Source: a virus
IMG/VR virus record: IMGVR_UViG_3300046005_000999
Span: 1 to 37,845 of that record
Length of the DNA stretch: 37,845 bases
Direction: 5' to 3' (one strand)
Numbering within the stretch: the first letter of the stretch is position 1; each line of letters starts with the position of its first letter. The position numbers were made by a program, and so were the translations under genes. The notes under the pieces are model-generated. The model did not search any database. It saw only the letters and a list, made by a program, of their open reading frames with translations, and was not told the origin of the DNA. This document shows, piece after piece, positions 6,509 to 15,389 of this stretch.

Positions 6509-8857
6509 TTTACCGTTTGCTTTATTCCAGATGTCGGTGAGTTGGGATTTGTTTAAAAGTTTTTCGGGATTATAAATTACATAATTAGTCCCACCCTTCC
6601 CTTCATAAGATAAATCGGAGGCGTATTTTAACCCATCATACCCCTTTGCTTTAATTGCATCTATAATTTTATTAGTAGCATTGGCGTTTCCTTCAGTTAA
6701 TTGCATAATTGCATAATCTAATTCACCACGATAATTATATATTTTCTGACTATTTTTTCTGGCGTAATCTATTACACGGTTCACCTCTTCTGAAGCGTAT
6801 TTTGTGTCATATCCTCGTGCTTTAAACGCCTCAATAAATTTATTCTTAATATCTGGCGTAATTTTATAACTGCTTACATCTAGTAAATTAAGGTTTTTTG
6901 CGACAAATTCATTGACTTTAGCGTTCTGTTTAGCAAGAATATCTGCATTTGTTTTATAAACTGGCTCAGGTGTCCCAAAGATGCCAGTATTAGTATATCT
7001 ATCCACGAAGTCCTTTTTAGCAGTGGCATTAGCATAAAAATCCGCTATTTTTTGATTATCGGTTAAATATGCACCCTTACCAAATTTATCAGCACCTTCA
7101 CCTGTGCCAAATTTTTCTACATCAAATTTGTCAAATAAGTTTTTTGAACCGTGAAATAATTTCGGTTGTGCCTTCACAAACTCCTCCGCACTCTTATACT
7201 TCTTAGCTTCTGATATAAGGCTTGACTCTATTTTAGAAGGTGATATACTTTTGGATATGGTAGTCTTATTATTGTTTATAATAGTTTGTTTAATTTCTCC
7301 AGTTGCTGGTGCTTTGTTTGCTTTGTTTTGGTTTACAATGGTTTTGACCGCCTTATTCTGTGATTGAAAACCCTTGTTTATTTCATCAAAGTTAATAAAA
7401 CCTCCTTGTTTATTGGGTGTATTTTTTATCTTATCCCACTGTTTAGCAAAAGATGAGTTTTTTGTAAGTTCTCTAAGTTGTTCGTTGGCTGCAATCCAGT
7501 TTCCACTTGCGATAGCTTCAGCTAGATTGTTTTTAACCCTTGCACTTACTAATCTCCAACCCGTTGATTTTACAGCAGATGTAACCCATCTGAATGTTAA
7601 GGCTTTTACTGCAATACCGAGAGCTGAATCACCACTTGCCGCACCAATGGCGGTTATCAAATCTTTTCCAAAACCAGTTTGAGAGGACGTTCTTAGATTT
7701 GTTTCACTAACAACTTTCTCTAAATCTGACCAAAAACTATATTCTTTATTTAATTTAGAATAGACATCGTCTTGTGATTCAGCAAGAATAGCCCTTATTT
7801 TTCCATAAGCGGTTTTCTTAATATCAATTAGTGTTCCCTCTGCTGGAGACAATGCGAATCCTTTTGATTGTGCCACCTCTTTACCGAATATTCTGTTAAC
7901 CGCCCTTAGTGTTTCATTATCAATAGTCTTGCCATATTGTGATATTATTCCTTGAACTTTTAATATTTTACTTACAGCTTGGGGATTGACGATAACATTC
8001 CCCGCGATAAACTGTGACTTTTCCGCTTCCAATGCACTGATGATTTTTGCTGTTGGGGTTGAACCTTTTAATGTTCCAAAATCTTCTATCGCTTGTCCTG
8101 CAATCTCTTTTCCCAATGTGGCTTTTGTTTGCAGTCCTTGTCGTGTAAGAGCAAAGGTTGAACTCATTGGCTTCTCTAAAATCTGTGGAACTAATTTAGC
8201 AGATATTGATTTTCCTTCTTTTGTTGTCGCGCCAAGAACTTTCATTATGCTTTCTTCTGCACTTGTTTTAAGAGATGCAGACAAGGGTTCTGCTACCTTA
8301 CCAATAGCACTCTTGGTGGCTGTTCTGGCAATTTCTCCAGCTGTTGTTTTTCCCGCTATACTCGCCCCCTTACCAATAGGCAATAAGGTTGCTATATTGA
8401 CAGCGGATTCTAGGGTTTTTGCTTGATTGGGATTTTTTTCTGCCCAAGATTTATATTGAGTGGCGACATTTCCAAGTGTTTCGTTTGTAATATCCAAAGC
8501 CTTTGAAACAGTTGGTGCGTTGGCTAGTTTTTGAACAAAAGGTATGTTAGATACTTTATCAGTAGCATAATTAACAACGGGGGATATAATCTTACCTATT
8601 ACATCATTTATTCCACCTGCTACCTGACCAGCAACTTGGAAAGCCCCAACTGGCACAGATGTCTGGAGTGTGGCGACATCCTTAAGTGTGCCTAGTATAG
8701 AACCACCTCTATTTTGAATTATACTTTCAGGTTTGACTGGTTCTTTAAATTTGAATTCATATTCGGCTCTTGATATTTTTATTGGTGTAACAGAAGAAAC
8801 ATCAGGCTTAACTCCGAATTTTGCCTCATATTCTGCTCTTGATATTGGTGTAGCCAT
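6506..8857 (-). CDS. Large ejection-type virion protein with C-terminal ADP-ribosyltransferase-like domain
   Basis: This 783-residue protein has two N-terminal copies of an ISRAEYExKF motif (residues 5-14 and 28-37). Ala/Gly/Val-rich amphipathic stretches follow (55-200 and 400-430), as in podovirus internal or ejection proteins. An Asn/Lys-rich linker (about 500-560) leads to a separate C-terminal domain (about 565-783). There LFHGS (His569), GKGAYLTDN (Tyr597), GYDGLKY and TNYVIYNPEKLL match the order of motifs in ART-PolyVal-like ADP-ribosyltransferases. The third catalytic residue is not certain. It sits two bases from the coiled-coil tail gene. Injection into the host with the DNA is inference. 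Confidence 0.7.
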   Translation of the reverse strand: MATPISRAEYEAKFGVKPDVSSVTPIKISRAEYEFKFKEPVKPESIIQNRGGSILGTLKDVATLQTSVPVGAFQVAGQVAGGINDVIGKIISPVVNYATDKVSNIPFVQKLANAPTVSKALDITNETLGNVATQYKSWAEKNPNQAKTLESAVNIATLLPIGKGASIAGKTTAGEIARTATKSAIGKVAEPLSASLKTSAEESIMKVLGATTKEGKSISAKLVPQILEKPMSSTFALTRQGLQTKATLGKEIAGQAIEDFGTLKGSTPTAKIISALEAEKSQFIAGNVIVNPQAVSKILKVQGIISQYGKTIDNETLRAVNRIFGKEVAQSKGFALSPAEGTLIDIKKTAYGKIRAILAESQDDVYSKLNKEYSFWSDLEKVVSETNLRTSSQTGFGKDLITAIGAASGDSALGIAVKALTFRWVTSAVKSTGWRLVSARVKNNLAEAIASGNWIAANEQLRELTKNSSFAKQWDKIKNTPNKQGGFINFDEINKGFQSQNKAVKTIVNQNKANKAPATGEIKQTIINNNKTTISKSISPSKIESSLISEAKKYKSAEEFVKAQPKLFHGSKNLFDKFDVEKFGTGEGADKFGKGAYLTDNQKIADFYANATAKKDFVDRYTNTGIFGTPEPVYKTNADILAKQNAKVNEFVAKNLNLLDVSSYKITPDIKNKFIEAFKARGYDTKYASEEVNRVIDYARKNSQKIYNYRGELDYAIMQLTEGNANATNKIIDAIKAKGYDGLKYASDLSYEGKGGTNYVIYNPEKLLNKSQLTDIWNKANGK

Positions 8858-8858
8858 T

Positions 8859-10166
8859 TTAATCTGTTATTTGATATACATTTCCGTCAGGACCAGTAAT
8901 CGTTGTCCCCTTTGATACTCCATTGTTTTTTACAGCCGTCTGCATTCTATTAAACAAATCGTCTAGTCTTTTTATTTCGTCTTTCATTTGAGTGCTTGTG
9001 TTTGCATTCGGATTTAACGTAGTTCCAGCGGATGTCATCAATAATACGTCTGCGTTTGACATTTGTGGTCCAAAGAACTTCTTAATGTTTGGGTCGGTCA
9101 TAAGAGACAGGACGTTCGTTTTAAGAGTGTTTGTCAAAGCTTCAAGTTGCCTAAACTTAGTGTCTCCCACGAATACATCTCCTAAGAATTTAGATATACC
9201 TGATGCACCAGAAGCCCCAGCAATGTCTGTTGCCTTCTTGGCTGTATCTCTCAAGAACTGTAACTGGTCTATGGACTTTTGGGTATTGTCATTCACTACT
9301 GTTGCCCCGATATCATCCCAAGTCTGTGTTTGTGGATTCCATTGTTTATCTACTCCATTGATAGTCTTTACAGTCGGAACGGTTGGATTTGTTGGTGGGT
9401 TGAACTGTGCGTCTAACTGATATTTATATTTTGCCATCTCTTTCTCTCTATCAAAGGCAATCTTGTCTTGTGTTTCTTGATATTTTCTATCTTCTTCTAT
9501 TTTCTTTGCATCTAAAAGTTTCTTTTCTTTCGCCGAAGCAACTGTGTAAGCAGAATCTATCAAATCCTTTGCCCTATCATATTGAGCTTTAGCATCTGCT
9601 AGTTTAGCTGTAAATAGTTTTTCAACTGAGTTTTGAGCACCTTGTAAATCACCGAGTGAGGCTTGGTATTGTGCTGTGAGGGGAAGATTTTTGATAGCGA
9701 GTTGTCTATCAATATCTCTTTGAGCACCAGAAATAGCTCCAATAGATGATAACCTGCCTTCTTGTGATAATTTAGCGGCTTCTGCTTCTGCTGTATTAGT
9801 GTCAATCTGGGCTTTTAAAGCATTGGCGGTTTTCGTCTTTTCTTCTATCTGGTATTTCTTTTCTAGTTCAGACTGTAAAGATTCTTGACTAGGTGGGGTT
9901 GGAAGTCCAGCTAAGTCATTTGCATATTTATCTTCTGCGGAAATAGGTGTCGGAGGTGTATAAGTTGGGGGTGGGGTTAATACAGTTGAAGAACCAAGTC
10001 CTGCATATGGGTTTATACTTGTATTTGGTGGCACAACTACTTTACTAGAATTAGTAAGTGCATCAATGGCAATAGCACCAGATTTGCTCATTGCATTATT
10101 TAAAACCTCTGGTGTTCCAGAAGTGTATGTCTTAGTTAGTGGGTCGTATACGTTTGTAATAGCCAT
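8859..10166 (-). CDS. Coiled-coil virion protein, possible internal or tail protein
   Basis: The 435-residue product has a Pro/Thr-rich N-terminal third (residues 40-100), a long charged helical region full of Ala, Lys, Glu and Gln (about 100-250), and a globular C-terminal part after residue 290. No catalytic motif was seen. It has its own promoter and is followed two bases later by the ejection-type protein, so the two are probably co-translated and may act together in the DNA-ejection apparatus. That role is inferred from shape and position only. Confidence 0.65.
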   Translation of the reverse strand: MAITNVYDPLTKTYTSGTPEVLNNAMSKSGAIAIDALTNSSKVVVPPNTSINPYAGLGSSTVLTPPPTYTPPTPISAEDKYANDLAGLPTPPSQESLQSELEKKYQIEEKTKTANALKAQIDTNTAEAEAAKLSQEGRLSSIGAISGAQRDIDRQLAIKNLPLTAQYQASLGDLQGAQNSVEKLFTAKLADAKAQYDRAKDLIDSAYTVASAKEKKLLDAKKIEEDRKYQETQDKIAFDREKEMAKYKYQLDAQFNPPTNPTVPTVKTINGVDKQWNPQTQTWDDIGATVVNDNTQKSIDQLQFLRDTAKKATDIAGASGASGISKFLGDVFVGDTKFRQLEALTNTLKTNVLSLMTDPNIKKFFGPQMSNADVLLMTSAGTTLNPNANTSTQMKDEIKRLDDLFNRMQTAVKNNGVSKGTTITGPDGNVYQITD

Positions 10167-10174
10167 TGTAATAT

Positions 10175-10203
10175 ATTATAACATTATTTTAATAAAATAT
10201 CAA
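10175..10203 (-). promoter_or_regulatory. Promoter of the ejection-protein operon
   Basis: On the minus strand TTGATA (10198-10203), 17 bases and TATAAT (10175-10180), with TG ahead of the -10. The eight bases between -10 and ATG 10166 (ATATTACA) are the same as at the plus-strand promoter of 886. Confidence 0.82.
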
Positions 10204-10204
10204 G

Positions 10205-10888
10205 TTAAACTTTGTGCATTTCAAAGTGTGCTTGACCAGATTGTATATTAGATGCACCCAAAGTTACACGTTGGATTGTGGCGGTGACATAATCATTCAC
10301 ATCTAGGTAAATTAGGGTCGTAAGGTTACACAAACTCAAGTATGAACTGTAACTAGATGAATTAGTGTTTATTGCTATGAGTGTCGTATTTTTAAATATT
10401 TTTACGAAATATCCATCTGTATTATTTGTCCCTAAATTTAATGTTATTTGGTAATATCCAGCCGTCTTTGACGTTAACCTCTCATTGTTTGTTGAGTTGT
10501 CGTGTATGGTGTCAGTATCAAAAGTTTCTCCGTTCCAAGTTATCGTTGTGTCTATAGAATCATAAAATGTTTGGTCGTCATTCTTTGTAACCCTAACTGC
10601 CACTACATTTGTGGTTGTTGGTTGAGACGTATATTGCCACTCATTATTTACAGCGTCATACCAATAGAATCTTTTGGTCGTTCCATTTTTGTGTATTACA
10701 CATTGGTCTGAAACCTTAACTGGTCTAGAATAATATTCTCCTGCGGCTAGCGTAACTGTGGTGGTTGGTATTAATGTGGTCGTTTTAAATCTACCATCAA
10801 TATCTTCCAATAAAGTGGTTTCATTTGGTGTTATGGTTTGGTCTTCAAACGATAATTTTATTTCTTTATCTGTTGGTTGGTTCTCCAT
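10205..10888 (-). CDS. C1q/TNF-like jelly-roll protein, probable receptor-binding protein
   Basis: In this 227-residue protein the C-terminal half (about residues 95-227) has the C1q-like beta-sandwich pattern: TWNGETFDTDTIHD, then RLTSKTAGYYQI, and an ending with alternating hydrophobic strands and AHFEMHKV. Such domains trimerise and occur at the tips of phage adhesins. The N-terminal half is Thr-rich and beta-like. It overlaps the end of the propeller-like gene by 23 bases. The terminal position in its operon suits a spike or fibre-tip protein; ligand binding is inference. Confidence 0.65.
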   Translation of the reverse strand: MENQPTDKEIKLSFEDQTITPNETTLLEDIDGRFKTTTLIPTTTVTLAAGEYYSRPVKVSDQCVIHKNGTTKRFYWYDAVNNEWQYTSQPTTTNVVAVRVTKNDDQTFYDSIDTTITWNGETFDTDTIHDNSTNNERLTSKTAGYYQITLNLGTNNTDGYFVKIFKNTTLIAINTNSSSYSSYLSLCNLTTLIYLDVNDYVTATIQRVTLGASNIQSGQAHFEMHKV

Positions 10889-12272
10889 ATATGTCTATTC
10901 TTTTAATTACACAAGTTCCAGATATTGTTAGTTCCAATGATAACGAATCCGTAGATAGTGATGGTGTCATCTGTGAAGTGGCATCTTTTACTGCCACGTT
11001 ATTTGTGAATGAAACAGTGCTTCCGTTAACATAGTCTTTTCCTTCCGTTGTGCCATCTGAACCACGGCAAACGATAGCAACACTATCCCCACTTGCTAAA
11101 TCATCAACAAAAACCAAATCAATTCTTGAGATGTCATATTTATTACCCAAATCAACATAAGAAGTAATTATACTATCAGACGATGCCGTTTTTTGTGTTG
11201 CATAATCTACAAGGTATAACTTATCTCCTGTTGTTCCGACAAAACCACGATTTAATTGTGAGTTAAAGTTTGTTGATAATATAGTTCCATCGTAACCAGT
11301 AGAGAGGGATAATAGGGATGTCGGGAAAAATTGATTAGGCTTTCCATAAGAATACAGGGAAGTCGCTTGCCCAATTAGAATTGAATCTTTAAGTATGCCT
11401 AGCGTATTAGTATATGGGTTTGTAGATTTAACATCTTCTCTTAATAAAACTGGATAATTACCATATGAAAATGCCCATAGTCCTCTAGCACCAATAGCAT
11501 AGGTTATTCCATTAGAAGTCTTCATACTTTTTATTTGGTCTGATATATTGTATGATTTAGACCAAGATGCAAGGCTGTCTTTCCACTCCCAAAAATAGAT
11601 ACTTGTTTCAACTGTTGTGTTTGAACCCTTAGTTCCAGCCACAATTAAATATGAACCGTCGTCAGTAAGTGCTTGGACTTGTTCTCCTTTTGGTATATCA
11701 AAGACTTGTTCCGAAAGTGCTGGGTCTGCATTGGTTAAATCATCATAAAGCATTGAAACATAGTTCTGGGCACCAAAAAACAATCTATCATAGATGACGT
11801 GAACTGGTGCTATGCCTGCGTGACCTATCGCAAGAGAATACTTCGAGTCAGAAAAAGTATCCGTTGCTGGTGCTAACTGACCAATCTTTGTGCTATTATT
11901 AAAATAGTATATTTTTACACCACCTACAATAGTTTGAAATGCGGTGATTCCATAAGCTGGTGTTGTTAATACCCCAGCTGATTTTAAATCAACAACAGTT
12001 GGTGTGGCGTTGGTTAAATTTGTTATTTTATAAAAATGTCCATTACTTCCCATGGCATATAGGACGTCCACATAGTTTGCAAAGCCCCGTATTGAGTCAA
12101 CCACAACAGTGCTACTAATATTAACTGGTGCTTTTGTGAAGGCTATTCCACCGCCGAACAAAGATGGTGAATAACCATTAGCTGAATATAATAAACCAAA
12201 CCTGCTGTCATTTTTATATGGTGATAGTCCAGAAACTAAGTCCTTTTGTTTTATAGACAATATTTTTTTCAT
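10866..12272 (-). CDS. Beta-propeller-like tail protein, possible nozzle
   Basis: The 468-residue product is beta-rich with repeated hydrophobic/aromatic strands (ADYxxVLYAMGSNG, GSYLIVAGTKG, GITYAIGARGLWAF and similar), as in a propeller. In short-tailed phages this place after the adaptor is usually taken by the nozzle or tail-tube-tip protein. The frame is open seven codons further, but ATG 12272 forms an ATGA overlap with the LamG gene and gives MKKILSIKQKD, so I chose it. No enzymatic motif was seen. Confidence 0.6.
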   Translation of the reverse strand: MKKILSIKQKDLVSGLSPYKNDSRFGLLYSANGYSPSLFGGGIAFTKAPVNISSTVVVDSIRGFANYVDVLYAMGSNGHFYKITNLTNATPTVVDLKSAGVLTTPAYGITAFQTIVGGVKIYYFNNSTKIGQLAPATDTFSDSKYSLAIGHAGIAPVHVIYDRLFFGAQNYVSMLYDDLTNADPALSEQVFDIPKGEQVQALTDDGSYLIVAGTKGSNTTVETSIYFWEWKDSLASWSKSYNISDQIKSMKTSNGITYAIGARGLWAFSYGNYPVLLREDVKSTNPYTNTLGILKDSILIGQATSLYSYGKPNQFFPTSLLSLSTGYDGTILSTNFNSQLNRGFVGTTGDKLYLVDYATQKTASSDSIITSYVDLGNKYDISRIDLVFVDDLASGDSVAIVCRGSDGTTEGKDYVNGSTVSFTNNVAVKDATSQMTPSLSTDSLSLELTISGTCVIKRIDIYGEPTNR

Positions 12273-13888
12273 TGTTTTGTTTGATTTGTCCAAGAACTTG
12301 AACTCTTGGATGTGTTAGTAAATGTTGATGTGTTTTTAGATTGTTTAGTCCATTTCCAACTACCAAATCCTGATATTGTTATAGGCAACCCAGATAGTAT
12401 AAAGCTTCCAACCGATGCAATCATTCCATAACCTCGTTTTGCCAGAATATCTATCCCTGTTAATGTATAGGCAGTTACTTGAGTAGCTAGATTTATTGTT
12501 CTATGTATTAAAATATTTACTCCTGTTAATGTGAATGCTGTTACCTGACAAAGTAATGTATATAGTGTGCCACTCCAAGGATATTGTTTTCCTGCACCTG
12601 AATTATATAGTTCTGTTACTTCTGTGGAAGATAGGGCACGGTTGAGAACAAAAACTTCATCTAACGTCCCAGCAAAGTTTACGTTATCGTTTTCAAAGTT
12701 TCCGAGTTTAAAAGGTGCAGTAGCATTGAATGGTGCCGTTGCGTTTGTTCCTGTAGTTTCACCCTTAGCAGCTCCGTTGACATACCAGTTACCTTTTTTC
12801 GTAGAGGAATTATAGGTAAAGGCTAGATGATACCAAGTGGTTGCGGAGATTGATTGTGTTGCCGTGTGGTCATCTTCTGCGGAAGCCCCATCACTGTTGA
12901 TTCCAGCGTGTAGTGTTGTGCCGTTATAATAAAGTCTATACGAACGTTGATTCCCTGTTGCTACATATTTATTTATAAAACAGTTGTTTGATGGTGTACC
13001 TGTAAAGTACGCCCAAAAAGAGAAACTGAAATCACCAGTAAAGTCCAAGCCGACTTGTGAAGCGTCTGCAATTTCTAACTTATCGCCAGTCGCATTGTAA
13101 GCAGCACCGTTATTGATTTTAGCCGCTTCATAAGTGACGTTGGTATTTGTTAATGTGTTTATACCGATTGAATCAGCAGCATTTCCACTCGCCTCATCTA
13201 GTTTATAATACGCCACCCCTCCATACAATGTAGGTGCAGTTAAAGGATATGCTAATGCACGATTTGAGTTAAAGATTTGAGATATTTCATCTGCTGTCAA
13301 TGCTCGTGACCAAACACCAACTTCATCAATGTCTGCATCTGAATAATCTATTATTGAAGCACCGTCATTACTGTCTTCTGCCCCTATATATACTCTTTTG
13401 TTTGTTGATGTTGAGGTTATGGCAGTTGTGTTCACTGAAGTGAATACTAACACACCATTCAAGTATAATCTTGGTTTGTTATCAGTATCGACAGTCCAAA
13501 CAACGTGTTGAAAATTTGTTGTATTGGCAACAATTCCTGAATCTATCGCAGCTACTCCGAATTTAACAAATTTATAATTTCCGCCATCTAAAATAGCTGC
13601 GTACCCTTGTGAACCACCCCTTCCTTTTGCAAAATGAACTCTTGCACCAGTAGCACTTTCTCCTTTTAACCAGTAAGAGATTGTTAAATTAGTTAAATCT
13701 AGTGTATTAGAGGTATCTTCTGCTCTTAGATATGAAGACGAACCGTTGAATATTCCAGCGTTGTTTAATTTTCCTGCTGCGTAAGTAGTATTAGAGTTTG
13801 TTAATGTGTTACTACCAACAGAGTCAGCAGCGTTTCCTGATGATTCGTCAAGTTTCCAATATGAGACTAAGTTGGTATCTAATGCCAC
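12269..13888 (-). CDS. Double LamG-domain tail protein
   Basis: The 539-residue protein contains two homologous concanavalin A-like (LamG) domains. The first opens with LVSYWKLDESSGNAADS and ends IDEVGVWSRALTADEI; the second opens with VAYYKLDEASGNAADS and ends LDEVFVLNRALSSTEV. The near-identical borders show an internal duplication. After residue 440 come three copies of a short motif (VTAFTLTGVNI, VTAYTLTGIDI, VGSFILSGLPI) and a Ser/Thr/Trp-rich tail. LamG folds bind carbohydrate, so receptor contact is likely. Translation starts at GTG 13888; 12 bases separate it from the upstream gene. Confidence 0.78.
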   Translation of the reverse strand: MALDTNLVSYWKLDESSGNAADSVGSNTLTNSNTTYAAGKLNNAGIFNGSSSYLRAEDTSNTLDLTNLTISYWLKGESATGARVHFAKGRGGSQGYAAILDGGNYKFVKFGVAAIDSGIVANTTNFQHVVWTVDTDNKPRLYLNGVLVFTSVNTTAITSTSTNKRVYIGAEDSNDGASIIDYSDADIDEVGVWSRALTADEISQIFNSNRALAYPLTAPTLYGGVAYYKLDEASGNAADSIGINTLTNTNVTYEAAKINNGAAYNATGDKLEIADASQVGLDFTGDFSFSFWAYFTGTPSNNCFINKYVATGNQRSYRLYYNGTTLHAGINSDGASAEDDHTATQSISATTWYHLAFTYNSSTKKGNWYVNGAAKGETTGTNATAPFNATAPFKLGNFENDNVNFAGTLDEVFVLNRALSSTEVTELYNSGAGKQYPWSGTLYTLLCQVTAFTLTGVNILIHRTINLATQVTAYTLTGIDILAKRGYGMIASVGSFILSGLPITISGFGSWKWTKQSKNTSTFTNTSKSSSSWTNQTKQ

Positions 13889-13900
13889 GTTGTTTAATTA

Positions 13901-14311
13901 CTACGCTAGTGTAAGAACCCCATTGCTTGCGTCAAAGTCTAGTGTAAAGGTGTCTCCTGCTCCCATAGTAATAGCTGAACCATAGTCATAGTAGCCGATA
14001 AGTTTATCTCCTGTTGAGTTGTCATCATAAAGATAAATGTATTGAAAAGGGCCAACTGCTCCTGATGCAGTGAGAACTAAGTCTGCTAGAACTAATTTAT
14101 ACGTTCCTGATGTTTGTGCTGAACTTGAAACGGTGCAAACTCTTGCTGAAAGGTTTGTGTAAGATACCTGTGTTAAGTCTGCTAGTTCATCCCAAGTTGC
14201 TGTGTGTGCTGTATTTGTTAAAGCTACTGTTAAACCATTACCAGAAAGGTCTATTAACTTTTCTGCTAAGTTTTCCACGAATGAATTTATTTTTGTTAAT
14301 GCTATTGACAT
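13901..14311 (-). CDS. Conserved phage structural protein, 136 residues
   Basis: The sequence is of a recurrent type in phage tail operons, with an N-terminal helix (SFVENLAEKL), then VALTNTAHTATWDELADLTQ and beta-rich repeats ending in LDFDASNGVLTL. I know the type from tail modules but not a defined function. It lies between the adaptor and the LamG protein, with gaps of about 12 bases on each side, so tail assembly is the reasonable context. There is no signal or membrane segment. Confidence 0.68.
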   Translation of the reverse strand: MSIALTKINSFVENLAEKLIDLSGNGLTVALTNTAHTATWDELADLTQVSYTNLSARVCTVSSSAQTSGTYKLVLADLVLTASGAVGPFQYIYLYDDNSTGDKLIGYYDYGSAITMGAGDTFTLDFDASNGVLTLA

Positions 14312-14323
14312 ATTATTTTATTA

Positions 14324-15031
14324 TTATCTTGAGTTTCTAATTTTACCCGTTATTTTTAAAGCCCTATCCTTTTCTCTACCTGTGTAGTATTCCTCTATTT
14401 GTTTGGTCATTCTTTCTCTTTCAGAAGCTATGTCGTTTTTTTGCGATAGACCTTTTGAGATTAAGTAAGGAAGTGAAGCTGTAAAAGCTAACCAAGTGTG
14501 ATGAATTGATGGAATTGTTGGTGCTGTTGGAGTGAATGTGGCACCCGATATTGTGGCGTACGTAAAAGCCCTTCTGTAATAGATTTTAAGACCTGCTGAT
14601 ACGTTACTTGATTGTGCTGGATAGATGAATAGAGAATTACCTACTTTTCTATAAGTGTTTGGTATTCCTGCTGTCTTGTTGTATTCACCTAAAGCGTAAC
14701 CAACTTCTTTTTCTATAATAGGGTCAAGTAAGGTCCAATTTCCTGCTGAGTCTAAAGTTTCTACTCTTTCAAGTATTAAAAGCTCACTAGGGAATGAATA
14801 ATTTGTTTGGTTTGCTACTAAATTAGTTGTTGCGATGGCAAAATCTGTTCTGCCCGAATCCTCAATAGACCAGTCTCCGCACGCTTTCATTGTGATAGAG
14901 AAATAATCATCAAGAGCCGAATTAAGCCTTCTTGTTTTGTCTGCTAATGGATAAGTTGTGGTATTAGTTCCACACAAGGAGTCAATTTCTTGACAAATCC
15001 CTGTTAAGGTCGAAGAATCATTGTATAACAT
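14324..15031 (-). CDS. Head-tail adaptor (gp4/gp11-like) protein
   Basis: The 235-residue product begins with a helical segment (LYNDSSTLTGICQEIDSLCG, then RLNSALDDYF), continues into a beta-rich middle (NYSFPSELLILERVE) and ends in a long helix with many charges. This is the layout of the adaptor below the portal in short-tailed phages. The gene begins a new operon behind a terminator-promoter hybrid. It would normally follow the capsid gene directly; here the 6 kb glycan cassette intervenes. Assignment rests on pattern and position. Confidence 0.65.
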   Translation of the reverse strand: MLYNDSSTLTGICQEIDSLCGTNTTTYPLADKTRRLNSALDDYFSITMKACGDWSIEDSGRTDFAIATTNLVANQTNYSFPSELLILERVETLDSAGNWTLLDPIIEKEVGYALGEYNKTAGIPNTYRKVGNSLFIYPAQSSNVSAGLKIYYRRAFTYATISGATFTPTAPTIPSIHHTWLAFTASLPYLISKGLSQKNDIASERERMTKQIEEYYTGREKDRALKITGKIRNSR

Positions 15032-15038
15032 ATTGTAT

Positions 15039-15067
15039 ATTATAACACAAATTTAAAATAAAATCAA
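15039..15067 (-). promoter_or_regulatory. Promoter of the adaptor/tail operon
   Basis: TTGATT (15062-15067), 17 bases, then TATAAT (15039-15044) on the minus strand, with TG one base ahead of the -10. The -35 lies immediately after the T-run of the upstream terminator. Predicted leader is one base before ATG 15031. Confidence 0.82.
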
Positions 15068-15068
15068 A

Positions 15069-15090
15069 CAAAAACCGCTTTTTAGGCGGT
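15069..15090 (-). terminator. Intrinsic terminator of the glycan cassette
   Basis: On the minus strand ACCGC and GCGGT form a GC-rich stem around a seven-base loop, followed by TTTTTG. The stem lies across the stop codon of the 15082-15387 gene, and the T-run leads straight into the -35 box of the next promoter. Confidence 0.82.
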
Positions 15091-15387
15091 CTTGTTTTTA
15101 GCTTCCTTATAATCTCTTTTAAAGTTCTCAACAACGTCAACTATTGATATGTCTAACTCACCGTCTTTAACCTCAACCGTGCCGATTTCTTCAAATTCCT
15201 TAAGGTTTCCTTCCATTAACTTATTAACCATTGGAATCACCTTATCTTTTACCTTTTGAATCTGCAAGCCTATCTTTCTTCTGTCGTTTTCTAGTTCCTC
15301 TATTTTCTTTGTAACTTCTCTTCCTTCAATTACAAGAGTTTCTTTCTTTGTAAGCAACTCCACTATCTCTTTGTTTTTAAATATCAT
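15082..15387 (-). CDS. Coiled-coil hypothetical protein, 101 residues
   Basis: The sequence is almost entirely charged helix: KKETLVIEGREVTKKIEELENDRRKIGLQIQKVKDKV forms heptads through residues 12-50, followed by an acidic C-terminal part. No membrane segment. It is the last gene before the cassette's terminator and lies two bases after a glycosyltransferase. It may be a structural protein whose original place was next to the adaptor rather than a sugar gene. No family was recognised. Confidence 0.6.
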   Translation of the reverse strand: MIFKNKEIVELLTKKETLVIEGREVTKKIEELENDRRKIGLQIQKVKDKVIPMVNKLMEGNLKEFEEIGTVEVKDGELDISIVDVVENFKRDYKEAKNKTA

Positions 15388-15389
15388 AT

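Noticed and set aside
7986-8426. Plus-strand open frame of 146 codons inside the ejection-type protein gene
   Set aside because: Antisense shadow with hydrophobic bias caused by the Ala/Ser/Lys codons on the other strand.
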